Made by a program: the position numbers and the translations under genes. The notes under the pieces were generated by a model. It saw only the letters and a program-made list of their open reading frames with translations, was not told the origin of the DNA and did no database searches. Of a stretch of DNA of 64,000 nt, positions 31,373-43,600 are shown piece by piece. The stretch lies in assembly GCA_000469685.2 (NCBI GenBank), contig LS997562.1, forward strand, positions 3,124,492 through 3,188,491. The letters are read 5' to 3'. Each line of letters begins with the position of its first letter. The stretch's first letter is position 1. Origin of the DNA: Haemonchus contortus. Lineage: Eukaryota; Nematoda; Chromadorea; Rhabditida; Trichostrongylidae.

Positions 31373-31428
31373 AGCCAAACTATACGGGAACAGCAACTAC
31401 AAGTATGAAGAACTACAGAAGCAAAGTA

Positions 31429-31435
31429 TTTTCAG
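31429..31435 (+). promoter_or_regulatory. Probable spliced-leader trans-splice acceptor, right gene copy
   Basis: TTTTCAG, preceded by a T-rich GTA context and ending 10 nt before ATG 31446, the same layout as the left copy. Confidence 0.5.
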
Positions 31436-31445
31436 GGTGTACGTG

Positions 31446-33093
31446 ATGATTTATGAGGTGATGGTCCTCATAAATTTATTCATTTTTGTAATCTATCCAT
31501 TCAATTGTGCAAGGAGGAGGGCATTTGGAGGGAGAAATCGTAGATCATGCAGTAAAAGTCCAAAGGTAATAACTCTATTTTGTAATTCATTTTTTGAACA
31601 TTTTTTTTGGGGTGAAAATGTAGCTGGGAGGTGTCAGCGCCTTCTTGTGCTCTGCGTCTCTGACACCAGGCGGCGGAGTCCATAGAGACCGCCCTAGAAC
31701 GCAGAGATGGGTTAATCCCCTTTTAAAACTTAGGGGAGAAGCTCCGCTGTGGGAAAGATGATTATCTCGTGCAAGCAGTTCACCCACCCTGGAGCTCTTT
31801 CCCTAACTTTTAAAAGAGGAGGAAACCATCTCTGCGCTTTAGCACGGTCTCTATGCACTCTGCTGCCTGGTGTCAGGGACGCAGAGCATAAAAAAGCGCC
31901 GGCACCCCCAACTATATTTTAACCAAACAAAATTAATAAAATATTGAAATATCAGGATCGACGATCAAAAATGGAATCAATACAGCGGCCGGTATCGTTT
32001 TTTTCTTCAAGTTCTACTCCATGAATTACTTAAAAATTGCGTTGCCATCTTTTTTAAATATGAGCTACACTGTTAAGCCTAGAAGCAGAAGCCGTAAACG
32101 TTCCAAGCAAATACAAAAACAACAAGAAGAACAAGAAAAAGAGAAACAAAAACAAAAACAACTACTACAACAGCGGCAACAACAAAAACAAAAACAACGA
32201 ACTCAGGCTGTACGTAGGGCAAAAACTAATAAGGACTCGAAGGAAACTGTTACTGGGGTAGGTCATGCTACTACTTCGATTGCTATTTATGGTAGAGCGG
32301 AAGTGATGTAAGGACAAGTGAAGCGTGCTATCACCTGCATGGCCCTGGGTTAAATCGACCCCGGGGAGGCTTTGGAAGGCTTGGTGTTCTAGGTAGGTAA
32401 CAATTTAACTCGGATAGATGCCCTCCCACTTCAACGGATGGTCATGACTTTGCAGCCACGCGTTCAAGAGTCACCACGATTTTGGAGGGAAGCCTAATTG
32501 GGAGGTTCCCATTAGGAATTTGTGAGGGTCCTCAAGGAAGCATAGGGTGTAGAGCTTGCGAAAATGATGGTCCTTCCCAAATTCCCGTATGGGATCAGCA
32601 TCTCACCCATTGCAATGCTATTCCACTACTCGGACTTAGACAAAAAACTCCACTCCTTCGACTCATTATCGTTTTCCCACAGCGCCACAAGCCCGCAAAC
32701 CCAGCCAGTCCCATACTTCTCTGCGCTCTACCCCAAAGCGTTAGGGACGCAGAGCGCAGTGGAGTGGTCCTTTCCAATTAAAGTACATTTTCACCAACTT
32801 CTTTCCCTCTTATGGCTAATTCGATAAAAACAAATCCACCATCTCTTGAAGGCTTAATTTGTGGAGTCCCAATCAATAGTGCAACTTTTCGCAGCGTCCC
32901 AATCAAACTCCTACAAATTCCCGGAGGATCGTTGGTACAAGGAAATGCGAGTGTTTGTGAGGGTTACAAACGACATTTTCAGATGGATGAAGGCGGATAC
33001 GAAGTATGTCCAGATATGACTCCATCACAATTGGAGAGAGCTAAAAACATGGATGATGGCGCAGCTAATAATCAGTTGATGACGGTATTGTAA
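31446..33093 (+). CDS. Small secreted basic, Gln-rich protein (3 exons, intact)
   Basis: Exons 31446-31565, 32078-32257 and 32983-33093, all phase 0 with GT/AG borders, give 136 aa. Exon 1 (40 codons) starts MIYEVMVLINLFIFVIYPFN, a signal peptide with likely cleavage near CARRR, followed by a basic stretch. Exon 2 (60 codons) is RSRSRKRSK and then a Gln/Lys/Glu-rich run, ending RTQAVRRAKTN. Exon 3 carries DEGGYEVCPDMTPSQLERA and stops at 33091. The left copy lacks most of the Gln run, so exon 2 expanded here. Intron 1 contains a foldback element, intron 2 a SINE head. I do not recognise the family. Conservation between the diverged copies is strongest in the YEVCPDMTPSQ motif, suggesting function there. 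Confidence 0.65.
31621..31914. repeat. Foldback MITE in intron 1 of the right gene copy
   Basis: Arms of about 130 bp run inward from TAGCTGGGAGGTG (left) and its imperfect inverse CCCCCAACTA (right). Shared blocks include CTCTGCGTC..CTGACACCAGGC, CATAGAGACCG and GCAGAGATGG. TA lies at both ends. Related pieces (GGGACGCAGAGCGCAG) occur at about 32742. Confidence 0.8.
32301..32400 (+). repeat. SINE head fragment
   Basis: AGTGATGTAAGGACAAGTGA, then CTGCATGGCCCTGGGTTAAA and GGAAGGCTTGGTGTTCTAGG: the tRNA-like head with a diverged B box. The body is missing. Confidence 0.45.
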
Positions 33094-35172
33094 AACGTCG
33101 TTTGTCGTTGAGCATGGTTTACTCTAATGCCATTGGATACTTCATTTTCATCAATGCTGTATCAATTCTCATAGCATCTATATAAATTCTTGAAGTGCAG
33201 TGTTTTTCCGCTTAGTGAACTCCCAAAATCAAAATCGTTCTGGATGTGATCTCTCGAAGTTACACATCACACAAACAAATCACTTTTTCCATAGCCTAAA
33301 CGCAAAAGAATCAATCACAGGCCGCATTTATACTTCGCGTTGGCAGATGGGCGATTTCCTCGGGCGTAGGCGTCGATTAAAATGCGATCGGTGGCTCATG
33401 AGACACACTGTGGCTTTGAGACTTGGACGCGTTTAAAGGACCCGGAGATGCTCGTTTATGTTAGCGTGGATCAACGACCAAGTGAGATATTGATCGATAG
33501 GCGACGGACAGCTGACGCTCGCTGCTTATTGGTAGCCGCCCGTCGCCTAGTGGCCAAGGAAAGTATAAATGCAGTCGCAGTGGGCCGGGTGCTAATATTT
33601 TGCTACCCATAATAACTATTAGACGGCTGCTGGTCTGGAAGTAGCTTCTAACCCTATAATAAGGCTTATAAAAAAACTCTTGGAAGACAGGAATGACCAG
33701 AAGGCCAGATGACCTTTTGAGCTCTAAATCGAATGGGTAAAGAAAATGGTGGCTGTGAAAGTTTTATTCCGGGTGCAAATGTTGAAGAGTAGTATGGAGT
33801 AGTAATTGTTGTCTGACATTGATTATACATTGCTCTCGCTGGTCAAAATGACGACAGAGTTTCGATTTGGGAGGTATTTGAAATACAACGAGTAACAAGG
33901 TATAAATCATTAAATCATCATCATTATCGTCATCATCATCATATCATTATCATATCATCATCATCATCATTATGAATGAATGAACGAGAACGAACGACGG
34001 TTTACGACGGCGAGAGGAAGGCAGGAAATGTACAGTAGGTAAGCATGACGGAACCGAGGAGTGATGCTGATGGTGAAGGTAGGTGATGAGGAGGCATTGG
34101 CGGTCTAGAGCTCCCATTTTTGAGGGCGCGGAGGCGTTAGAATTTGGAGGTGTGTGGGGAGAGCGCTCTTGGAGGGCGAGGAGTTTCTGTTGTTGTTGTT
34201 TTCTTTTTTCAAACGAAGACAAAGAAAAATTAATTGAACAGCATAAAAGTAGTAGTTGTTGTGGTGTGGTATTGAGAACAACGCGTAGAGAAAGAGCATT
34301 GAAAGTCTCGGATGAAGCCGACATAGCAGAGTCACACACATATTACATTAATAGAACGACAAGTAATCATCTTATTATGCCAAGCAACGAAAGTCTTGAC
34401 CAGGAGGACCATGGAGGGAGTAAGAAGCCGACTATACCGAGTTTGAAATACAGTTGTAGTGTGGAGTAGTAGAACTGGATGATACTAGGAAATCTAGCGG
34501 AATTCTATATTGTCTATTTACAAAATCATTTCCGTTCTACAAGAGAATGTCACTACCGCATTCACATACATTCACTATTTATAGTCTTGCTCAAAAATCG
34601 CGACAAATGACGTCGGTTTTGGGGGCGGAGCTTTCCACCCGGTGGGCGTGGCTAAACACAACAAAACTTGTCGCTATTTCCGAACTAGGCTCTCAAAAAG
34701 CTTGCAGTCACCGAGGAAAAAAGCCGATGAAACATTACTACATAGCGGTAAAGAATGTTAGTAAAATAAATTTCCAAATGACAACCCCCTATAATGGGAC
34801 ATCATTCGAAAAAAAAAAAGGATGAATAGTTTAGCGCCAGATCCTGGCGACGAGCCAACTAGTGGCGTCGATTTTCTGCTCTGATCAGACCACGCCGGGT
34901 GAACCAATCGTATTGATTGATCTTCATTGGTTTGGTCTGATCCTGTAACGATTTCCAGCATTGCACTGTATCGGATCGATCCATACATGGACGACGGGGT
35001 GATGGCAGAGACGGAGCCAGCCGGCGATGCTTGTACGTTGACAACTTCCGAGACGGAACATTTTGAAGCAGCGCTTTAGAACCTAAAAGTAATAATTACA
35101 TTATTTGACCAACAAATTTGCCCATTTTCTTCGCTTTTCGGTATTCTCCCAACAGACAAATCACTTTCTGGG
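33094..35172. other. 3' flank of the secreted gene and non-coding sequence
   Basis: To about 33200 the sequence matches the 3' flank of the left copy (TTTTCATCAATGCTGTAT, ATATAAATTCTTGAAGT). Beyond that I see a small hairpin (TAGGCGACGG near 33500 with its inverse near 33540) and an ATC microsatellite. Two opposite-strand frames at 33950-34469 cannot be told apart, and neither looks like a known protein. Confidence 0.4.
33914..33972. repeat. ATC trinucleotide microsatellite
   Basis: Imperfect ATC repeats with ATT and GTC variants over about 60 bp. Confidence 0.85.
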
Positions 35173-35475
35173 CAGAGGTGGTGTTCCGCCAAGTGGCGCG
35201 CTACCCTATGCATGCTGCGGCGGTTGAATCCCGAACTGAAGCCCGTCCGGGCATACCACGCACTTCATCCCTTCGAGACGGGATAGTTAGTGCCAGACTT
35301 ATATGGAAGGATAAAAGCACCGAGTTCTACATGGGTTGCCACCGAACGTCATTGTCAGACGTGCAGTCGTAGTCAGAAAGGCCACATACCTATTAAAAAC
35401 GCTGCTGCGATTGTGAATGGGAAGCAAGTGTGAGGCGCATCCCAACATGGGATCGACCAACGCCCAAGGATCTTA
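35173..35475 (+). repeat. SINE, forward orientation
   Basis: GCAGAGGTGGTGTTCCGCCA head, GGTTGAATCCCGAACTGAAG B box, GGAAGGATAAAAGCACCGAG, AGGCCACATACCTATT, GGGATCGACCAACGCCCAAG end. Nearly full length. Confidence 0.7.
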
Positions 35476-35613
35476 ACCTAGACTTTCGGGGCTATTTGCT
35501 CCACTGTGGTTAGATGGGAGAGTTTGCTTCTCTTTTTGCTTTACTGAGCTTACAAGGAGCCGACTACGCTCCCACCTTCGTTATCCACGATGAACTGGAA
35601 TAAGAAATAAACT

Positions 35614-35874
35614 GTGCTTAAGTGCAAAAAAGCAATTCAAGGAGAGCCGAATGCACGGCGTATCTTGGAGAGGGTTTCAACATTCGTGCTTAGCGAATTT
35701 TCTGCCTTTCTAAACAAGTATAACCCACCTTTACAAGGCTTAGTGCGACGTTCAATGCATGGACGATTTTTCGGTAAACATGGAGCAGCAAATGCTGGAC
35801 GTTTTTTACGAGGACTCAGGAATTTCGGAACAGCACGTACCGCAACAGAAATGTTACCTGACAAAAAGTTATAA
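35614..35874 (+). CDS. Unrecognised 86-codon ORF, Arg/Gly/Phe-rich
   Basis: Encodes a basic peptide with FVLSEFSAFLNKY and RRSMHGRFFGKHGAANAGRF, ending in TAA at 35872. The composition is regular enough to be a real exon or small protein, but there is no signal peptide, and splice sites around it (TTCAAG near 35637) are weak. It follows a SINE by about 140 bp. Confidence 0.3.
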   Translation: MLKCKKAIQGEPNARRILERVSTFVLSEFSAFLNKYNPPLQGLVRRSMHGRFFGKHGAANAGRFLRGLRNFGTARTATEMLPDKKL

Positions 35875-35879
35875 ATGAT

Positions 35880-38800
35880 GTCTAATCAATTTATCGACTG
35901 GTCCACAAGAAGCTCACAAACAGACAGAACCCACTTCTTCTGACTATTAACGATGCAGACTTTTTGAAGCTTATTTGTGGACGACGAGAGCCAGTCAATC
36001 TTTTCAGAGATACCTGAAGTTAAATTTCACATAAATACGGGATTGTATCGTGTAATACAAATATTTACAAATTTTCTTTAAATTAGATACTACGATATTA
36101 TTTTCACATTTGATTTCCGAAATAATGGCACTGTTCCAGGGAAAAGTTAGCGCAGTTCCAAAATTTTCAGCTTTGTCTAGGAAAATAGAACTTTATGAGC
36201 TGCTCAAAGCTGTCGACACTTACTGGTTAGGGAAATTCCAGGAAAGTTTATTTTCGACATGAAATCCAGGTATTTCAAACTGGGACTTGGAATGTCCGGG
36301 AAAAAGTCAAGAATGACCCCCCCCCCCCCGCATCAACCGGCATCAACCGGCTGAAGATAGTGCCCTGCCCCTACATATAAAGGGATGGACTAAGAGCAGA
36401 GGAAATGATGAATAGCTCGACAATTGGTTTCCATCTACAGACTACCAATTGAAGAATTTCATCCAATCCCAATCTCCCCAATCTCGTCCACGAATTAGAT
36501 GAACCTATTTCTTTCTACATTTCCAAAAAATGTAGATTGAGAAGGGAACTCGTGTAGGAGTTTACAGTACTCAAGAAGAATTTGGGTCTCTTAGATACAA
36601 AAACCCTCACTCTCGATGGACCCGACTAGACTGCGTGTATTGGAGACCCACTATAAGGATCCACCGACCGTAACCCTTTTTTATCAGTCTATAAAAATAC
36701 CAGTTGTTACCCATACCGAGCGTGTGGGTGAAGACTTCATGCATTACTCCTGGCAAGGCAGGAGAGAAGGAAACTCTTTCGGGTAGATTGTCAACCAAAG
36801 TGGAGGAACCCGTCAGTGGGAGGGAAATGTACAATGGCGTGTAAGTCTGGTTCATACTATCATTCAGATCTGGGTTGCCATTACTGCCGCCCAGCGTGTC
36901 CTACACTCATTGAGACAGCCCACTACTACAACTGGAACCCTACAGTGGGAAGGGGTTTTCCAAGAACCTGAAAAGCTGCGGACGCCTAGAGCTTTTCTCT
37001 AAGGAAACCTATGTACAGTAAACTGATTAATGACGTTTTTCAGTATAAAAACTTTACTTTAAATTCAATTAAATTCAATTTAAAGCGATCTTCATTAAGA
37101 TGGTGTCACTTCCGAGCAACGCGGGTGACAGAGTGAAGGATTAGGCGTAAGGATTGAATCCTCTTGTCACTTCAAGGAAAAGCTTTCGAACTAGAATAGC
37201 TTCTGATCCCATGACGTAGTTGAAAAGACTCTATTCACGGTTCTATCCCTAATTAATTTAAATGTCAAGATATCCACCAAGGGATGAGTATCTTCTTGAA
37301 CTTGGTTAAGAATAGCCTACTGAGTATAGCATTTCTATAAGCAGGATATCGCTCCTGAATCAAATCCCTCCTAGACCGACTATTTCTTTGCAATCCCTTG
37401 GAGACGACTAGTTGGTACAAAACTTGTTCGGAAAGGCAAAAGCACTGGTTGTACATCGGCTGCCCCTCTCCTCCCCCCCCCCCCCCTCTCTCTCTTCCTA
37501 AGTACTTAAATGAAGCGACATTTTCAAGTGATACCACAAATCTGTATGAGAATCGATTGCTTGGGCGCGTCCCAAAGTCAGATCAGCCATGCCAGGGGAA
37601 ACTTTATCCTTTCTCCTTTCTCTCCTTATCCGTACCCCATACCAGCATGAGGACATGCCTGGGATATCCTAAGAAAAGGCCCGACTAGACTGCGCATCAA
37701 ATCAACTCAACAGGTTATACTAAGCGGGAATTCGAGTATATCAAACCCTCATGCTGGTGTGGGGTCTTGCCAGGAACCGTTCCACACGGTTCTCTGCAGT
37801 ACCTACTAGTTAAGAAGAACTGAACTGGTAACTTGCAGGAGACCGTTACGAGGCCAATGAAAATCCTCATAGGATACGGTACGGACTCTTGGCCCGCTCC
37901 CCTTGCCCTTGCCTTTCCCCTCCCTCCGTCCGCTAAAAGCTTTCCAGTGTTTTTAAGGTAGTCAAGTAGAAGGAGTTGAATTTCACGGATGGAATCAAAG
38001 TATCGTATTCAGGATTCCTCGATGACCGGCTTGAGATGCTTGGAGGGAATCAGAGAGACGGAAGAGTTGACAGAGTTTTTGTTAGCATCCTCCATTCCTG
38101 GGCTCTGCAGAGACTGTAGGGCTCCATTACTGCGACCACCCTGCAATCACGATCCTCCTATACCAACTTCTATGAGTGTCAAGGAGGCGAGGATATCTTT
38201 TGCAAGACCAACCCCGTCATCCCCAAATGGACAAACACGTTCCTCGCCCACGCACAGTCACCACGACGTAACCTGGGCTTTATCAGTTTCCGCTGCTCCT
38301 GAGAGGGACCCCGCAGAGACTGACCGATGTTGGAAGAGAAAAGTAAGCCTTTCCCTATCAAGTAAATCACTTACTCCCTGATTAGAATAGATCGTTACCG
38401 TATCCTTCTTTATTGAAAAGGAGAAAAAGGGAACGATGATAAGAACTCTGTGGGGATGCACCATAGTTCCTATTTCTGTTACGTGCCCGAATATATTCGG
38501 GAGCTTACCCTTTAAGGCGGAAGAAAGCCGATTCCATCTGAATCTCAAAATTCTAACTTCGACCCTAAAAGGGTTCCAATTCCAGCGAGATACGAGAATC
38601 ACTTTGGATCTTTCTTCTGTTTCGTTTCGTTCCCACGCATGATCCAGACATCCAATACCGGAGCATCACTCGTCTAGACGACCGAATCATCGATTCCTTC
38701 GTGGTCAATGAACAGATACTCAGACTAGTCTGGGTGGAAAAACCATGACTTGAACATTGGCCAAATCCATTGAATCCCTGTCACAAGCCTTCAAATACTC

Positions 38801-40038
38801 TTGAAATTGCAAACGACAACCGCATAAATGGCGTATCCCAAGGAAAAGACTAACTCATTCGACTAGCTTTACTCCTTCTCAACTGTTTGGATATTGTATC
38901 TTTCCAAATCTTCCCAAACAATCACGAAAAACTCATGTGACGACTGACTTGCTGCTGAGACAAGATGCTGTTTAACTTTCTTTTTCATTCCCATCCGTCT
39001 TCCTTCAGATCCGGCCCACTTGCGCCAAATCTCTAGTTCCCAGTCTCACGCCACGCTACAAGAAATCGAATGACGCCTACCGAACGACAAAAACGGAACA
39101 TCCTTTCGATATCACGGTTTTCACTAGTACTATAGCAATGGAAGATATTCAAAGAAAACCTTGGAAGACTACTCCAATCCCTCGAAGAAATGCCCAAACT
39201 CCTCAAGAAAACCCTCGAGGTTCCATGGGCTCCCGAATTTTCCTGTCCTGAAATGAAGGATAGGGGCAATTTTGGAGGATTTTCTGTTCGAGTAAGATTA
39301 TTTGGGTCGGCGGATGAAGTTTTACCTATGTTGCAACATTGTATGGAATGGTGTGGCTCTGATTCAACCCGTCTACAACACCCCAGTGGTAGGGCGGGGG
39401 GGGGCGGAGGTATCACGGGAACGCATGGGTAAGGGAATCTGTGGGGCAGCGTAACCTCTCTGGACCTCCCTGATATTCTTCCTCTCAGGTAACCCCGGTC
39501 ATGTTATCGGAATGAAGGGAAGAGAAGTAGGAGGATATGTAGGGAGACTTTGAGGAGAAGAACTACAGAACTCACATATCTAACCCTCACTCACTCTAGC
39601 TGGGATCCCCGTTGACACTACCCGACCCTTGACTGATCCTGGCGGTTTTCCAAATCACATCCGAAGTATAACGGTCTGCCTTTGAACGGAAAACGCCAAA
39701 AAATACTCCTCATCTTCGCTCATCCATTTTTTTATTTATTATTGATAATGTTTATTATTCCTATTTCTTAATGCTAGAATTTATCTACTGTTACCTTACT
39801 TATAATTATTATACTTTTTTTTGATTGTTATTTAATACTATTCTGTATTTTTATAGTGAATCTGAACCTATTCTTAGGTTTCCGGTACTACCGAACGTTT
39901 TACGCCTCGAAATTTGATAGCTCACCTTTTTAGGCCGCAAAATCGATTCCGGATACGGTAGGTGGGCACGTGGCTTTAATTTCTCGGAACATACATCATT
40001 AGCCACCTGAAACACCAGCAATACTTAGGAATCAACAA
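35880..40038. other. Gene-poor region
   Basis: Holds homopolymer C runs (about 36317-36330 and 37470-37485), a SINE body fragment and a short inverted repeat (ACCCCATACCAGCATGAGG near 37630 with its inverse near 37747). Overlapping frames on both strands at 39033-39432 are not convincing. AT-rich sequence at 39730-39860. No gene I can support. Confidence 0.4.
37404..37615 (+). repeat. SINE body fragment with C-run insertion
   Basis: AGGCAAAAGCACTGGTTGTA, TCGGCTGCCCCTC followed by a C/T-run, then GGGCGCGTCCCAAAGTCAGA and ACTTTATCCTTTCTCC. The head is missing. Confidence 0.45.
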
Positions 40039-40527
40039 TTATACCCCCGTTCCGGATGAAAAGCCCGGTATCGACCAAAAACGCACCTTAGCAGTTCGTG
40101 AAATCGATATCGGTGCCGCAGCTAGGCGAGGAGGTGGTCGAACTGGCCGGCTGGAGGGCTCATCGACGTCGCGTTTCTGATACGGTAATAGAGAAAGGCT
40201 GAGCCGAGAATTCAGGCCAATGAATGGAGTCGGGACAGCGACCAGCCGGCTGCCACCGTCACCACCACCACCACCGTCGCCGCCGCCGTCGTCGTCGTCG
40301 TTCGCGATGTACCGCTCGAGTACATCTATCCCCGGGTTTGAATCATCAACGAAACACCCTGAACAGCGTAGGCCGACAGACGCGGGGTGGTGTTGGCGGC
40401 GGTGGTGATGGTAGTGGCGGCCGGCGGTGGAGGTGGTGGTGGTGGTGGCGGCGGCGGAGGATGCGACGACGGCTAGCGGCTCCGGCGCCGCCGCCGCCGC
40501 CACTGCCGCCGCAACACAAAAAACCAC
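40039..40527 (-). CDS. 162-codon low-complexity ORF
   Basis: Begins with an Ala-rich run, passes through His- and Gly/Asp-rich repeats encoded by GGT/GCC trinucleotides, and ends with a less repetitive tail (LSLLPYQKRDVDEPSSRPVR, then VRFWSIPGFSSGTGV). Other frames across the same trinucleotide repeats are also open, so this may only reflect the repeats. The non-repetitive tail is the sole argument for a real first exon. Confidence 0.25.
   Translation of the reverse strand: MVFCVAAAVAAAAAPEPLAVVASSAAATTTTTSTAGRHYHHHRRQHHPASVGLRCSGCFVDDSNPGIDVLERYIANDDDDGGGDGGGGGDGGSRLVAVPTPFIGLNSRLSLSLLPYQKRDVDEPSSRPVRPPPRLAAAPISISRTAKVRFWSIPGFSSGTGV
40255..40515. repeat. Trinucleotide-rich low-complexity tract
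   Basis: CCACCACCACC and GCCGCCGTCGTC near 40260-40302, then GGTGGTGGTGG and GCCGCCGCC between 40420 and 40515. Confidence 0.85.
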
Positions 40528-40619
40528 TATCGATTCGCATCGTCGACGCAGAAACTTGCAGCCGGCTGCCTATTTCTATATAGCCGCTGCTCTGTGTGTG
40601 TGTTTCTGGTTATGAATGG

Positions 40620-43600
40620 CTAACTGGAACCGGGCCGGCCCAGATTGATAGAAAACCCGAAAAACTCACCCGAAGTTGCAAAGTCGTGCGCTTTTTCAAA
40701 AACCCTGCGTGCACGGTTCTATAGCGATGAACTTCCGGCTGAGAGCAGACGTTACGTCGTGCCTGAAATAGCATGGTTTGGAAATAAATCGAATTTTTTG
40801 GAAGATCAAAAGTCAAGGAGTGGGAGGTAGACTTGCTGTGACGTCCCTATGAATACGCATTGGGAAACTATGTGAATGGGAGAGACAGGGGGGGGGGGGG
40901 CAAATGACTCAGCCCGAGGGGGTTGATGTATGAATCGCTGCAACGTTGAGACCAATGAGTTTGATGTTAAACGTCTACTGACGCAAACGAGTGTGACTCG
41001 CGGACCTTATGACTCAGTCTTTGATGATTTCCGTGGTCCTAGACCAAAAAACGAAATCTAAACACCCGAAAAGCTTGGAAGCACTTTTCAATCTAACCAT
41101 AAGTAAGGCTTGATCTCATCCCCTGGAGCTTCTAGCCTATACACAAACCTCATTCCGACGGAGAATAGGGTGAAAGTGAACTGGGAGTATATTTGAGGCT
41201 TAGGAAGGGAGAATAAATCAATTGGGCAAAAGAGAACTAAAATGGGAATTTGTAGGAATCTTTGAAGGCATTACTCAACCGTTCTCTACCCAGGAACGCC
41301 CACACAGGGACGCAAAACCGCACGATTGGATACAACTGGGACATTCCCAGTTGCTCAGGCGCGAACACTAAAAGCTTGGGAAGGGTTCAAGCTCCCGAGT
41401 GATACGGTAATTCAAGCAGCCCCAGAAAAAGGGCTTAATAACCGTAAGGGGACCTGTCTATGACGGCTGGGAAGCATCTCTACACAACTGGTTGACCAGC
41501 AACAGGTGTAACGACAATGACATCGTCGTCGTTCGTTCGATCACGTCGTCATCGTCATCACGTACGACCTCACCCCATGGCCTTCCATCTATACGGTAGC
41601 AGCAGTCTACCGTATCATTAGGAATGTGTGGCGTAGAGGGAAAAATCGCTGTTGTGCTTAGGAATTTGCCATAAATAAATTCAGTGATTTCACATCCATT
41701 ACATAACATTCTACGACATTCCCTTTTTGAATATGCAGCTATTCTAATGGTGTCAATCAGAAGTAATAATTCTATAAAGTCAATATTTCTATTAGAAAAT
41801 CAGTTAGAATCAGGAAAATCAATCGTTCCAAACTCGCTAAGTCAAAACTAACCCTAGCCGGGCGTGAGATCGATATCCGAGCTCCGGTTGTTACCACTGG
41901 ACGCGTGAGGAACGAGATGTCGTTGAACTGAAACACGGGACATCACGGGAAATCGATCTGATCAGATTCGAATTTTCTCGAAGAAGAGATAAACGAGAGG
42001 ATATTTCTATGATGACGATATATTGACAATATAACAAAGAAATCTGTTTGATGAAATGTTTAACTGCAGAAAATTGCCGGCCGACGATATCTCAAAAGTC
42101 ACGCATATACGAGTAGCAAGAGCCAAACATAACTGCGATACTTCGGTCGGGGTTGGTGGAGCGGGGTATAAAACCCCGGCTCGGTTACGGTACCATGCAT
42201 ATTGGAGAACTCTGCTGAACCTATCGCTGTGAAGGGTCGAGCCATTCCAGTAATTCCCCAACCCTAGTGGATACCGTACCCAAAATCTGAGCGTGGATTA
42301 TCGAGATCGTGAGGGCGGCGATAGAGCAGTGGTACGAGGGGCTAGCGTCCCGAGCACCATCTAAGGTCAAACTTGGTCCCCGTCAAACTTGTAATTAGAT
42401 ATTCGGGCATATCCCGTTGGTACTCAAACTCTCTAAATGAATAGGTATATTGACCCAAATGTGAGCGAGCCTCCGAAGTCGTTGCACGCCGTACATTCAA
42501 ATCCTCCATGTCCATCCATTCAGTGAGGGTAGGAGACATGGCGCATCCGTAAATGTACTGGTCAGAGCCGGAATCCTTTAGGAGGTCCTATTCCAGGTAT
42601 ACCTCCACAATCAACTCCCGAATAACCATGAAACGATTTAAAAGGGAAATCCCCGTACATAAGGAGTACCTCGAACCCGGGGTTACCGAAAAAAAGTCTC
42701 CAGACCCTTCCAAAAACTTAAAATTACCATAAACATCCAATGTGATCAAATACGACCTCGATGCAATGCAATCACATAGCAACCCCATTCTGGTAATGTT
42801 ATAGAAATATAATTCCGCAATCCGGGATCCGGGAAGAACGGGGGAAAGGGTCTGGGAAGCAAGCTCGAGGGAACCCGATCCTGCTACTTTACCAACATTT
42901 AACACCGATTACAACACATTATCACAGTATACAACCAAATATGAAATACATTCCCTGCGAGCTGCCCATGTAAAACAACCTTACCAACATTGGTTTGATA
43001 ATTTGGGATAAATTACGAGAGCCCTAAAAATCACGATCATCTGCATCAGTTACTCCACACGTCCACGTACGGTGGGTAAATGACCAATACCTTCAAGTAG
43101 TATCACTTATTACACCCATTTATCATTGAGTAGATAACCGTATGAAAACTACGCCAGATGAAATGAAATGGAAATTACCGGCTTGAAAACCGAGAAAGCA
43201 AGATCCGGGAACGAGGAGAGAGCGTCGGGGAACCGCTACCAGGCCAACAACTAACCATGCGTCAATCTCAAATGTGTTGACGTATATTATGCGTATGTAA
43301 CTATGCCCATTCAATGGGGATTCATAGAGGTTTTCAGAGTTTGGATAGCTGCCTGGAGAATGGCGTAATGGCGTACTACGATGAAGTTGGAAAGTAAAAT
43401 GGCAAGTTGGATTTTATGTTGGAGAAAACTGGAATTCAGGGAATCTTTAAAGAAAAATGAGAGGGAATTCTTTTCATGCAGCCTGAACATCCAGAAGAAC
43501 TCTCACTTACAGCATGAGTTATTTCAATTGAGGATCGCCTCATACCATTGTACAGACCAGTTCCAAACAATCCCATTACATGACAGACAAGTGGCAGATA

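Noticed and set aside
34083..34469. 128-codon plus-strand ORF and its 129-codon complement
   Set aside because: Both strands are open across simple-sequence DNA, with no supporting splice or homology signal.
42315..42385. tRNA-like segment (GAGCAGTGGTACGAGGGGCT)
   Set aside because: It lacks a B box and cannot form a convincing cloverleaf; probably a SINE head remnant or chance.
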